Assembly (NCBI GenBank): GCA_003615045.1
Contig: ML014132.1
Span: forward strand, 62,001-126,000
DNA length: 64,000 bases
Direction: 5' to 3'
Origin: Caulochytrium protostelioides
Lineage: Eukaryota > Chytridiomycota > Caulochytriomycetes > Caulochytriales > Caulochytriaceae
Both the position numbers and the translations under genes were made by a program. This document shows positions 10,949 through 20,456 of this stretch, in pieces. Every line of letters begins with the position of its first letter. Within the stretch, counting starts at the first letter, position 1. Below the pieces are notes generated by a model that worked only from the letters and a program-made list of their open reading frames with translations, made no database searches and had not been told where the DNA came from.

Positions 10949-13900
10949 ATGCCCGCCGCTGTTCACGGCATTCCGCTACCGCCCGGTCCCGTTGACACGA
11001 TGGCCGCTCTCGCGGCCTCCGCCGCCGATCGCCTCCCGCGGGGCGCCGCCGCCGCCGCCGCCGACAGCTTGACCGCGGCCACCACCACCTGCGCGTCGTC
11101 GCCATCGCGGCCGCCGCCGCCGTCGTCCGGCATGAACAGCCATGGGCCTATGGCCCTCGCCGAGCTCGAAACGCCGATGCAGGCGCTACCATTCGCGGCG
11201 CCCGTGGGGTGGCAAGCCTCCGCGGTCATGCTGACCGTGCAGTCGCCGCCCTTTCCCGTCGCGGCTGATGGCGGCGACGCGGCCGCTCACCCGCCGCCGC
11301 CGCCGCCGCCGCCGGGATCCGCCGCTGCGGCTGCCGTCGACGCCGCGGATGCAGCCGCCGCCGTCGCGATGCCGTCCGGCCTCCATGTCGTCGTGCTGGA
11401 CTTCGGTCGCCCCGTCCAGGTTCAGCAGCTCCAGATCATGGCGCATCCGTTCCAGGTGCCCAAGCACGTCTTTGTTGATGTCGGCATCGAGGCGACGCAC
11501 GACGCCGCTGACGCCGCCGCTGCCGCCATTGCCGGCGCGCGGGAGGAAACGCCGTCCGAAGCCACGAGTGAGCTGGTCTCGCTCAGTGTGGTCTCGTTCG
11601 CCGACCCCGTGGCCACCGCGCCCATGACGCCGCTCGACGGACCCCGCTGCGAGCTGAAGGTACTCGACCTCGATGACGTCGTCGCGTCCACGCTCGTGCT
11701 GTACCTCGCCGCGCCGTGGCCGCATCCCTTCAACAACGAGCGCCGCGCGAGTCTGCTGTCGGTCCAGGCCTTTGGCCATGAGCTCGTGATGCCGATCCCG
11801 GATCTGTCGGGATCGGCTGCCACGGCGGCGGCGCCGCCCGACTCAAAAGCGCTGCCGCCGCCGCCACCACCACCGTCATCGCTGTCGTTGTCATCGTCGG
11901 CCAGGATGCCGGCACACATCTTGCCATCGCTCGACGCTGTCCCGCAGCCCGACATTGTGGCCGAGCCGCTCACCCGCCGCGCGAGCGGAGACGCCGCGGG
12001 AGACGCTGTGCCCTTGGGCGCCCGATCCGAGACCATCGAGTACATTTCAGACATGTATCTCGCCGAAAGCATCGTCCCTTCGACGCGCGGCTCGGCGCCA
12101 CCCACACCACCGGCCAAAAGCCCGCCGCGGGCCGCCACGCCGCCTGCTGTGCCGGCGGTCCGTGCGGGCACGCCGCCACCGCATGCGGCGCATGCACCAT
12201 CCCCACCGCCGCCGCGGCCTGCGTCCCCGCCCATCCACACCGCCGCGACGGCGGTACAGCAAGCCAGTGAGAGCGCGGCCGCCGTGTCACCGCCGCCGCG
12301 GCCGATCGTCAATATCGACGACCTGCCGGCCACGAGCCGAGCGGTCCGCGCGTCCCTCTCCCAGCAGCCATCGGCGAAGTCACCGACGAAGCCGGCGGTG
12401 CTCGGCCTCGGCGTGCTGACGGCGTCCGGCGCCGTCGGAGACACGAGCGTAGCGGCGGATGACGCGGCGGCCGCCGACGAGGTGTTCACGATGAGCGAGC
12501 ATGACTTAACGGCGTCCGAGGCGGCGCGTGTCGTCACCGCGGCGATGCACGTGGACGACCCACGCGTCGTCTATGCACTGTTCAGCAAATCCTTCCGCGT
12601 GCGCCAGGCCGCTCTCAGCCGGCTCGCGCCCGTGCTCCTAACGGCCCCCAGCGCCGCGGCGCACGAGGTCCTTGGCGTGGGCCTCGAAGATTCGACCGAG
12701 ATCAACGTCACGTTCTGCTATACGATCTGGCTCTCCGTGCTGGACTCGCATCCGCGGTACGATGTCCACGAGGGTGGCGTGCCCGTGCTGCGCAAGACGG
12801 TCATGGCCCAGATCGGCGCCCTGCAGCACCGCGTCGGCCAGGCCGCCGCCGAGCTTGTCGTCGCGGTTGCCAAGCGCTGGCCGAGTCTCGCGGTCCAGCT
12901 CGCGAGCCAGCCCCTGGGCTCCCAGCGCTTCTATCCGCCCAAAACGGTCATGGCGCGGCTGACCCTGCTCGTGTCCCTGCTCGAGATGCTCTTCCCCAGC
13001 GGCCCCGGCGGCGTGGCATCCCCCGATCCGATGCCGCGACCGCCGCCGTCCATCATCCACGACGCGTTGTTCGCGTTTGTCTGCGGGTTCCTGGACAACC
13101 CCAAGATCGAGATCCGCCACCAGTCGCTCGCCGTCCTCGCGCAGCTTCTGCGCATATTGGGGCCCGAGACGCTCGAGCGGCGGCTGTCGAAGCCCCTGAC
13201 CGCGTACCAGCGTGAGCGGCTCGGCCTCGAAAGCGTCGGTGACGACGCCACGGCCGTCGCATCCGCCGCGGGGGGCGCCGACCCGGGCGCTGGCTCGACG
13301 ATGACGGCAGCGCCCGCCGCGTCCTCGGCATCGTCCACGATGGGGTCCCCGGCGACGGCGCCGGCGGCCGCGGCCGCGCGCGGGACCAGCAACCGCCACG
13401 TCCACTCGCGGCGCAGCTCCGCGCACCTTCCGACACAGACCACAAAGCCCGCGCGCCGTCTGCCGGGCAGCGCTTCGACCGCCGCGCTGCGCAACCGCAA
13501 ATCCTTCTCGGTCGGCAGTACCGTCGGCGCCCACAGCGACGCTGCATCGAGCGTTGCCCGCAGCACGCCGCTCGCGGCGTCCACCAGCCACTCGCGGTTC
13601 GCTTCGGCCACATCGTCACCCTCCACGTCGACGGCTGGTCGCGGCAGCGGCGGCAACGTGCGCGCGCTGGCGTCGGGATCGACGAGCCGGTTGAACGCCT
13701 CCGGCTCGGCCAAATCGTCGTCGAGCTCCGTTCGGACGAGTCCGCCGACGCCGCGCAAGCTCATGTCGAGCTCCGCGGAGGCCGTCGCGCCGGCCCTGGC
13801 CGCGTCGCGCTCGCGACGGAGCTCCGTCTCGAGCGGCGCCCGCACGCCGCCCCGCCCGGCGCCACTCGCCACGAGCACGCATGCGAGTCTGGGTACGCAC

Positions 13901-15112
13901 GCCCCGGCGTCACGTGTTGCGAAGGCACCTGCGGCGACGCAGCGGGTCACGCAAGCCGCCTCGCCCGCGCGCCCGTCCCCGCCGGCGACGACGACACCAT
14001 CGGCGGTGGCCACGCCCGCGAGCCATGATGCCATGACACGGCCCTCGCGCACCATGGCCGTCTTGCCCACGATCGAAGCGTCGCCCGCGGTGGCGCCGCT
14101 GCTGCCTCCCGTCTCGGTTGCGGACAGCGATCACGATGGCGATCACGATGGCGACCACCTCCCGGCCGATGACCACGGCCACGACGATGCAGTCGGGTTG
14201 CCGGTCGAGTATGCGTATACGTGCGTGTTCTGCGAGCAGAGCGATCCGCGGTTCGCCGACGAGCACCGCCTCGACACGCACCACTGGACCGCGTGTCCGA
14301 TGCTCATTGCGTGCCGGTACTGCGAGATGATCGTCGAGGTCTCGGGTCTCGCCACCCATTGGGAGAACGAGTGCCATCTGGGCCGTGCCCGCGGCTCGCC
14401 GCCCCTCCCGCCCTCGGCGGCCTCCGGCGCCGCCGCCGTCGCGCCCCCGCCCGTCGCCCTCCCGGGGCCCGGCTGCCCCTTCTGCCGCGAGCCCTTCCCG
14501 GACGAAGCCGAATCCACGTGGCGGCGCCATCTCAATACCGAGCGGTGCCCGCAGCACCCGCGTCCGGCGGCACGGCGGCCGCCTCCAGGGACGGCCCCTG
14601 CTGCCCCCGCCGCACCACCAGCACCACTGGCACCACTGGCACCACTAGCAGCAGCAGCTTTGGTGATCCCGCAGGTGACGGCGACGCCGGCCACGCCCGC
14701 GCTCGCCGCGGACGGGATGCCGGACCTGCGTGCCGCGGCGGATCCCGCGGCGCCCGTCCCGCAGCCCACACCGCTCACGGGGGATCTGGCGGCGGCGCCT
14801 GCGTCGCCCGCAGCGTCGACGGCGCCCACGGCTGCCGGGGCCGGCCCCCGTCCGCGCGGCACGACGGCGCCACGCAGTCGCATTCCGAGCGCCAACCAGG
14901 CGCTCCCCGTGCGGCGCGGACCAACGTCGGCGGAGTCGCGGTCGGTCTCGCCTGCCTCGATGCTGTCGTCGCCGTCGGCCTCGGCCTCGGCCTCGGCCTC
15001 GGCATCGGCATCGGCATCGGCATCGCGCGCCGTGTCGCCCGCCCCGATTGTGTCGCCCTCGCGCGCGCGGCCCATTGCGGCCAATGCGTCGCGTCTACCG
15101 CGCAAGGCTTAA
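10949..15112 (+). CDS. CEP104-like centrosomal/ciliary-tip protein
   Basis: 1,387 residues if the ATG at 10949 is used. The ATG at 11000 (A at -3, G at +4) is an equally good or better start. CEP104 (FAP256 in Chlamydomonas) caps the plus ends of ciliary microtubules through a TOG domain and binds partners through its zinc-finger array. All three parts are visible. First is an N-terminal jelly-roll region with VQQLQIMAHPFQVPKHVFV near 11415-11475 and its closing strand near 11655-11790. Second is a helical TOG-like repeat region, about 12500-13230. Third is a C-terminal Cys/His array (about 14221-14560) with the spacing CVFCEQSD, LDTHHWTACPML, CRYCEMIVEVSGLATHWENEC and CPFCREPF. The protein is longer than animal CEP104 (about 925 residues) because of Pro/Ala/Ser-rich linkers and an Ala-Ser tail encoded by a hexamer repeat. 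It is strong evidence for a flagellated life stage. Confidence 0.88.
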   Translation: MPAAVHGIPLPPGPVDTMAALAASAADRLPRGAAAAAADSLTAATTTCASSPSRPPPPSSGMNSHGPMALAELETPMQALPFAAPVGWQASAVMLTVQSPPFPVAADGGDAAAHPPPPPPPPGSAAAAAVDAADAAAAVAMPSGLHVVVLDFGRPVQVQQLQIMAHPFQVPKHVFVDVGIEATHDAADAAAAAIAGAREETPSEATSELVSLSVVSFADPVATAPMTPLDGPRCELKVLDLDDVVASTLVLYLAAPWPHPFNNERRASLLSVQAFGHELVMPIPDLSGSAATAAAPPDSKALPPPPPPPSSLSLSSSARMPAHILPSLDAVPQPDIVAEPLTRRASGDAAGDAVPLGARSETIEYISDMYLAESIVPSTRGSAPPTPPAKSPPRAATPPAVPAVRAGTPPPHAAHAPSPPPPRPASPPIHTAATAVQQASESAAAVSPPPRPIVNIDDLPATSRAVRASLSQQPSAKSPTKPAVLGLGVLTASGAVGDTSVAADDAAAADEVFTMSEHDLTASEAARVVTAAMHVDDPRVVYALFSKSFRVRQAALSRLAPVLLTAPSAAAHEVLGVGLEDSTEINVTFCYTIWLSVLDSHPRYDVHEGGVPVLRKTVMAQIGALQHRVGQAAAELVVAVAKRWPSLAVQLASQPLGSQRFYPPKTVMARLTLLVSLLEMLFPSGPGGVASPDPMPRPPPSIIHDALFAFVCGFLDNPKIEIRHQSLAVLAQLLRILGPETLERRLSKPLTAYQRERLGLESVGDDATAVASAAGGADPGAGSTMTAAPAASSASSTMGSPATAPAAAAARGTSNRHVHSRRSSAHLPTQTTKPARRLPGSASTAALRNRKSFSVGSTVGAHSDAASSVARSTPLAASTSHSRFASATSSPSTSTAGRGSGGNVRALASGSTSRLNASGSAKSSSSSVRTSPPTPRKLMSSSAEAVAPALAASRSRRSSVSSGARTPPRPAPLATSTHASLGTHAPASRVAKAPAATQRVTQAASPARPSPPATTTPSAVATPASHDAMTRPSRTMAVLPTIEASPAVAPLLPPVSVADSDHDGDHDGDHLPADDHGHDDAVGLPVEYAYTCVFCEQSDPRFADEHRLDTHHWTACPMLIACRYCEMIVEVSGLATHWENECHLGRARGSPPLPPSAASGAAAVAPPPVALPGPGCPFCREPFPDEAESTWRRHLNTERCPQHPRPAARRPPPGTAPAAPAAPPAPLAPLAPLAAAALVIPQVTATPATPALAADGMPDLRAAADPAAPVPQPTPLTGDLAAAPASPAASTAPTAAGAGPRPRGTTAPRSRIPSANQALPVRRGPTSAESRSVSPASMLSSPSASASASASASASASASRAVSPAPIVSPSRARPIAANASRLPRKA
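14975..15025 (+). repeat. TCGGCC/TCGGCA hexamer repeat inside the CEP104-like gene
   Basis: About eight imperfect hexamers, TCGGCC then TCGGCA, encode a Ser-Ala dipeptide run near the C-terminus. Similar hexamer tracts recur in other genes of the window, for example at 30223-30273. Confidence 0.8.
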
Positions 15113-15273
15113 GCGTGCCACGAAGCGCAAGGTATGACTGGAGAGGCCCGAATCACCCGGCGTCGGGATCACATGAGCGACGGACACGTGTCCATAATTT
15201 AATGAAAACGTCTAGAAAACAAGGGCATCCGGCCGTCCCGCCAGATCTGATCATCGCAAAGCGCATCAGAGCA

Positions 15274-15615
15274 TTAGGACGGGCGGTAGGACGGGTCGCG
15301 GCGCTGCAGATCCTGCTGGCGACGGAAGCACTCGCGGAAAGCCGCCATCTCGTCGCGGCAGCGGCGCCAGTCTTTCTTTTCGTAGTAGCAGTCCTGGAGG
15401 GCCTCGTGCTGCGGAAAGCAGCCGGTGCGGCGGATGCGGGCATCCCACTCGTCCTCCTCGTCATCCTCCTCCACCTGGGCCACCGAGTGGGGCGTCTGTT
15501 CGGCATTCGTAGACCCCGGTGCCGATGACGACGACGACGGCGACGACGACGACGGCGGCGACGACGATGGGTCTGGCCGGCCGCTGGCCGGTGATGGCGT
15601 GGCCACGGCAGACAT
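15274..15615 (-). CDS. COA4: Coa4-like twin CX9C cytochrome c oxidase assembly factor
   Basis: 113 residues. The start is the ATG at 15615-15613; the frame extends further upstream but without family-like sequence. The N-terminal half is Ser/Pro-rich. The C-terminal half has EEDEWDARIRRTGC, then two exact C-x9-C pairs (C-FPQHEALQD-C and C-RDEMAAFRE-C). This is the coiled-coil-helix-coiled-coil-helix fold imported into the mitochondrial intermembrane space by Mia40. EWDARIRRTGC and the KDWRRC spacing match the Coa4/CHCHD8 family, which is needed for cytochrome c oxidase assembly. The gene converges on the CEP104-like gene, with about 160 bases between stop codons. Confidence 0.85.
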   Translation of the reverse strand: MSAVATPSPASGRPDPSSSPPSSSSPSSSSSAPGSTNAEQTPHSVAQVEEDDEEDEWDARIRRTGCFPQHEALQDCYYEKKDWRRCRDEMAAFRECFRRQQDLQRRDPSYRPS

Positions 15616-16244
15616 GGCAGATGAATAAGATCCGATGGCGCGATCGAAGAGACAGCGCAAGATGACGGTAGTGGGAAACGAGAGGATCGGCACGATGCTG
15701 GGCTTTCGCCGTCGCTGCAGCGCCGTCGCCGTCGCCGTCGCCGTCGCCGGATGCGGGTGGAACATGCATGGACTTGTGGGTCGATCACGTGGCGTCGCGA
15801 CGCCGCTGGGACCGGTACCGCGGGAAATAGGGAAAGGGGTCCGGTGAGACCGGTGGCTTGCGCGGGCTTGCGGGGCTTGGCCCTGGCGCACCTTTCGCGC
15901 CGCCGCCGCGAGAGAGGGATCTAGAACTCGGACGGCACGTGTCCGCACGACCGCGAAGCTGCGAAGCTACGCACGTAGACGCGACGTTTTTCCACGCGCT
16001 GCTCATGTGATCCGAATCCCCATCAGCCGGATGGGGATGGGAAACGGGCATGCGAATGAGGATCATGTGTCCTGTCTGATACCAAGTTCGGAGAGGCTTC
16101 CCATGTGCATGTGAACGGCGTCACGCGAGAGGGTCCATCCATCTAGGGAGCCCGCACACGGCTGTTCAGACGAGTCTTCGCTTCGAGCGAATCCGCCGTC
16201 CGATTCGGGAATCCCCGGTCGTGCTGCCGACGCCGCCGCCTCCG
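15616..16244. other. Divergent promoter region, COA4/Oca-like
   Basis: About 630 bases between two divergent genes. It includes a GCCGTC hexamer tract near 15722-15750. No TATA box or extra gene is recognised. Confidence 0.5.
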
Positions 16245-17366
16245 ATGGCGCTGCCTCTGGTGACGCCGCCGGCGTCGTACGGCCTCGTCGCGCCAGGGAT
16301 CTACCGCAGCAATACCCCGCCGAGCCATACCTTCCCGTTCCTGCGGACCCTGCACCTCCGCACCGCCGTCATTCTCAGTCCTGAGCAGCCGACCCGCGCC
16401 CTCGTCCAGTTCTTTGAGGAGTGCGGGACCACCCTCGTGCAAGTCTCCTGCGTGCCCACGCACCGCAAACCTGTTTACGACGCGGGCTCGACGGCGGCGT
16501 CCGGATCGGCGGCAGCAGCAGCAGCGTCCCTCGCCGCAGCGGTGGCGGCAACGACGGTCACGCCGTCCAGCCATCCGGGCGGCGCCGCAGGCCCCGTCCC
16601 AGCCTCGGTGGCCGCCGCCGCGCATGCCGCCACCGCCGCAGGCATCAGCGGCGCGCCCACCCGGGTGCCCGCCAGCGCGCTCCACACGGCCGTCACGACT
16701 CAGGCCGTGGCGGCGAGCGCCGGGTCCGTCTTCCCGCCCTCGACCGGCACGCCCATGGCGCCCGGCGGCGGCCTCCCCGGCGGCACGTCGAGTCCAGCGT
16801 CGACGCCGCACGGCGGGCGGCGTCCGACGACGCCCACGAGCGGCAGCGGCGGCGGCGGCAGCAGCAGCGGCGGGCCCGCGGACCCCGGGACGGCGGCGTC
16901 GGCGCCGCTTACGATAGGCTTAGGCCTCGGCCTCAGCTTCGGGTTCAACCTCGGCGCGGCGGACACGTGGCGGCCGATCAGCGACCGGCTCGTCAAGGAC
17001 GTGTTGGAGCTGGTGCTCGACCGCACGCGGCATCCGCTGCTGCTGATGTGCAGCTCGGGCGTCTACGAGACGGGCATTGTCGTGGGGTGCCTGCGCCGGC
17101 TGCAGGGATGGAGTCTGACCAGCATCCTGAGCGAGTACGGCAACGTGGCGGCGACCGCGGGCCGGATGCCCCGCGTCGGTCACGAACAGTTCGTGGAGCT
17201 CTTTGACCTCGATCTCATCACCCTTCCGCCGCACCTGCCGAGCTGGTTCGAAACGCATCTTCGGCTGCTGAACGAAGAAGCCGATGCGGCGGCTCGTGCC
17301 CATGATCATGCGACGGCAGAGGCCGTCGACGCCGACGCGCCTCCTGATGCGTCGGCCGTCTGCTGA
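16245..17366 (+). CDS. Oca-family (Siw14/Oca-like) tyrosine phosphatase-related protein, probably catalytically inactive
   Basis: 373 residues from the ATG at 16245. The family comprises small atypical dual-specificity phosphatase folds that work in Oca complexes linked to oxidant response and inositol pyrophosphate metabolism. The N-terminal part has the family pattern YGLVAPGIYRSNTPPSHTF, FLRTLHLRTAVILSPEQPTR. The C-terminal part has HPLLLMCSSGVYETGIVVG, CLRRLQGWSLTSILSEYG and QFVELFDLDLITLPPHLPSW. The phosphatase signature C-x5-R is present as C-S-S-G-V-Y-E: Cys about 269 is kept but the phosphate-binding Arg is Glu, so catalysis is unlikely (inference). An Ala/Ser/Gly/Pro-rich insert of about 160 residues (16485-16910) separates the two halves and takes the place of the usual Asp loop region. 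Oca4 is the closest guess within the family. Confidence 0.82.
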   Translation: MALPLVTPPASYGLVAPGIYRSNTPPSHTFPFLRTLHLRTAVILSPEQPTRALVQFFEECGTTLVQVSCVPTHRKPVYDAGSTAASGSAAAAAASLAAAVAATTVTPSSHPGGAAGPVPASVAAAAHAATAAGISGAPTRVPASALHTAVTTQAVAASAGSVFPPSTGTPMAPGGGLPGGTSSPASTPHGGRRPTTPTSGSGGGGSSSGGPADPGTAASAPLTIGLGLGLSFGFNLGAADTWRPISDRLVKDVLELVLDRTRHPLLLMCSSGVYETGIVVGCLRRLQGWSLTSILSEYGNVAATAGRMPRVGHEQFVELFDLDLITLPPHLPSWFETHLRLLNEEADAAARAHDHATAEAVDADAPPDASAVC

Positions 17367-17824
17367 TCAGTCCACGGATCGTGTGAGAAGCGTCTCCGAG
17401 GGCTTGCCCCGGGGCAACGAAATCGCCAGCGGCGCAGTCGCCCTTTCTTTCCCGATAGGCTTTCGAAATCCGCTAAGCCTCGGGCCACTTAGGCCAGGGG
17501 GGCCCCGAACGCGGTGAGACGACAAGCGCAGGTCGGGCATTTCGAGAATCTTCTGGTTCCGCGCTTTCACGAAGGATGATACCGATACCGTCGTGTCACA
17601 CATGACAAAGACGTTGGTCTCCTGATGACACATGTCTGACGCGATTGGCGATCATACTCCCTGTTCTGATCAACGTCGTGAACAAGGCGTGGTTAACAAA
17701 GTATTTCAGCGCCGGCTCCGAGGCCAACGCCGACCCCTTTTTGTTTTTCCGACTGTGACTCCGACTCTGGGTGCCCCCGCGAGCTCCGACGCCGCCTTCA
17801 GTCATTTCCGCGATCGCCATCGCC
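17367..17824. other. Intergenic region upstream of panB
   Basis: About 460 bases; no gene, tRNA or clear promoter motif seen. Confidence 0.4.
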
Positions 17825-18958
17825 ATGGCTTCATTTGGCCGCACCTTCGGGCTGCGGCTCGCCGCATCGACCTCGTTGCGCCGATCTTCATGCGCTGTCG
17901 CAAGTCTGCCGCGGCTGGCCCTGGCATGCACGTCGTTGCGAGCGTACTCGGCCCGTCCGTCGAATCACAGGGGCGATGAAGAAGACGGTCCGTCGTCCTC
18001 GCACGCGGCCGGAGGATCGCCAACATCGCCATCGTCCGGCGCGTCACCCGCAACGCCGGCTGCGCAGCCTGCGAAGCCGAAGCTCAAGCCGACCATGTCC
18101 GAGAAGGTCACGGTGCTGCGGCTGATGAAGCAGTATGCGGCGGGCGAGAAGATCACGTGCATGACGGCGTATGACTACCCGACGGGCCGCGCGATCGACC
18201 GCGCGCACCTCGACATGTGCCTCGTCGGCGACTCGCTGGCGATGGTGGCGCTCGGGTATGCGTCGACGACGCAGGTCACGATGGACGAGATGATCCACCA
18301 CGCCCGCGCCGTCGCCCGCGGCTGCAAACGCGCGTTCCTTATCGGCGACCTGCCCTTCGGCGCCTTCGAGCATCCGCAGGACGCCGCGCGCAACGCCGCA
18401 CGCTATGTGCGGGAGGCCCAGATGGAGGCCGTCAAGCTGGAGGGCGGCCGCGATATGGCGCCGTCGGTGCGCGAAATCGTGCGCTGCGGCGTGCCCGTGA
18501 TGGGCCACATCGGGCTGACGCCGCAGCGCCAGACGCAGCTCGGCGGGTTCCGCGTGCAGGGCAAGTCGCTCGCCGCGGCGCAGCGGCTCGTCGAGGACGC
18601 GCTGGCGCTCCAGGACGCCGGCTGCTTCAGCCTCGTCCTCGAGGCGATTCCGGAGGACGTCGCCGCCTACATCACCCAGCGCCTCGCGATCCCCACGATC
18701 GGCATTGGCGCCGGCGCCAGCACGAGCGGCCAGGTCCTCGTCCTGCCCGACGCCCTCGGCGTCGAGGACCGCGTCCCCAAGTTCTGCCGGCAGTTCGGTG
18801 ACCTTGGCCACGCCACCACCGCCGCGCTGGCCGAGTACCATGCCAGCGTTCGCGAGGGCCGCTTCCCGCAGTCCGGCACGCATACGTACGCCATGCCGGC
18901 CGCCGAGCGCGAGGCCTTCCTCGCCTGGACCGCCTCGCAGCCCTCCAAGAACTCCTAA
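17825..18958 (+). CDS. panB: 3-methyl-2-oxobutanoate (ketopantoate) hydroxymethyltransferase, mitochondrial
   Basis: 377 residues from the ATG at 17825 (cgccATGg). The enzyme transfers a hydroxymethyl group from 5,10-methylenetetrahydrofolate to 2-oxoisovalerate, the first committed step of pantothenate and coenzyme A synthesis. It is called PanB in bacteria and Ecm31 in yeast. The first 45 or so residues are Arg/Ser/Ala-rich, lack acidic residues and end in RAYS, a convincing mitochondrial targeting peptide. A hydrophilic linker follows. The catalytic barrel begins near residue 97: MTAYDYPTGRAIDRAHLDM and VGDSLAMVALGY (metal-binding Asp), DLPFGAFEHP, EAVKLEGG, GHIGLTPQ and LVLEAIPEDVA (catalytic Glu), then IPTIGIGAG and GQVLVLPDALG. 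Domain length is normal and the coding sequence is uninterrupted. Confidence 0.97.
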   Translation: MASFGRTFGLRLAASTSLRRSSCAVASLPRLALACTSLRAYSARPSNHRGDEEDGPSSSHAAGGSPTSPSSGASPATPAAQPAKPKLKPTMSEKVTVLRLMKQYAAGEKITCMTAYDYPTGRAIDRAHLDMCLVGDSLAMVALGYASTTQVTMDEMIHHARAVARGCKRAFLIGDLPFGAFEHPQDAARNAARYVREAQMEAVKLEGGRDMAPSVREIVRCGVPVMGHIGLTPQRQTQLGGFRVQGKSLAAAQRLVEDALALQDAGCFSLVLEAIPEDVAAYITQRLAIPTIGIGAGASTSGQVLVLPDALGVEDRVPKFCRQFGDLGHATTAALAEYHASVREGRFPQSGTHTYAMPAAEREAFLAWTASQPSKNS

Positions 18959-20456
18959 AAATCCCTCAGGCGGCCAAGGCGTTCGCCGCGGGACTCGCCT
19001 GTGCAGACATCCAAGCGATGCGTTTTTTTTTTTTCTTTGATGAATTCCATCAAGCAAATCATGCATCCGAGATACATTATGCTTGGATCCGCGAGATGAA
19101 CTCATCTGGTCGGTAATGGCATTCGCTAAGCCGGCTGTGGCGCTTTTTGACTTGTGTTATTTGGGCTTCTGCACAATAATCCCGCTTTGGGTCGACGGAA
19201 GTGGCTCAGAGCCCATCGCCGGCTTGTGGCCGTTGCGTTGCCAGCTCGCGGGTTCCCTGGATTGTGAATTCTTGGTCGCACGGTGAGGAGCGCTGATACA
19301 TGCTTGAGGCCATGCGTGCCGCGCCCGATCGTGCCCACGCCACATGGCCGAGGCGCGCCTTCCCGACAAGAGTCATTTAACCGCCCAGGCGCGCCGGCGA
19401 GGAGGCGCCGGCGGCCTTCCCCGATAGAATCGATATTTTCATTCCTTTTCACGCACCTAAGAATAGACAGTACTGGAAAAATGAATCTTGGTATCCGTTC
19501 CTTGTCTTGTCTCGTCGTGTCTTGTCGAGCAAGACAGCGCCTCCCAGCGAAAGCAGGAAGGCCGTGGCCCTGGGATGGGTTATTTTTGCGGCAGGGCCTA
19601 GTGCGCCCGCCGGCGCGCCCCCCTTTCGACGGATGGGTCACGCCGATCAGCCGCCGCCGGGGTAGATTGGAAGCATGGGGGCGGCCCTCGCGTGGTATGC
19701 CGTCGCGATGCCGAAAGCGGCACGAGGCCGCCTCCCGGCCGGCGACATCGCCCGGAACCCCTCGGATCTGCGCGCGCGCCTCGGGGTCGCTGTGTGGTCG
19801 TGCCCATCCGCTGATCCCGCCGTCCGCAAGCCCGTGCAGGTGTCGGCTGCCCAGAATGAGTAAAAAAACGGCGTATGGGTCGATCTGCGCGCTGCGAAAT
19901 GGCATACCTGCGAGGCGTCCACGGGAACCAACCGGGACGTGGCAGGCTTGGAGTGCGCGGTCGGCCGGCGATCTGGGGTCTAGCCAAGTGCGAGCACCGT
20001 CGCCGTGGTCGCCGACGTCGATTACGCGTTGTGCTGTAAGACAGCCGCCGCCGGATCAATGCGCCGCGCGGACGGGTGGCAGCCGCGGCCGTATAAGAGG
20101 GTATGCGGGTCTGGTGCCCCGTCATTGCTGCATGTCCAGGGTGCGCCGTCCGCTTGGTATCCGGATCGAAGCGGACAGAGCGTTCGGCTTTGTTAATTTG
20201 ACGGACATAGGCAGTCGGACCAGCGTCACCCACGACGGCCTACCGCTTCCAGGCAGTTGCGCATTGATTGCTGCAGCAAGCCTCTCTGTGATTTCATACG
20301 GCGTACGCGTCGAGCCCAACGATCAGGGTGCAGGTCACCTCTTCCTCGTCTCCGGCGCTAGCCGTTCGCCCCCGTGCTTCTGTCCATATCGGCTCATACC
20401 GGCCCATCTGGTGATCTCGCCACCGTCTGGCGCCATCCCTTCCAACGCTTTCCAAG
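18959..20456. other. 1.5 kb intergenic region
   Basis: A T-rich tract just after panB (19021-19040) may mark its 3' end. A TATAAG-like element lies near 20090-20096, about 365 bases upstream of the next start. The open frame over 19283-20569 has no family features and overlaps the next gene in another frame, so I do not support it. Confidence 0.4.
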
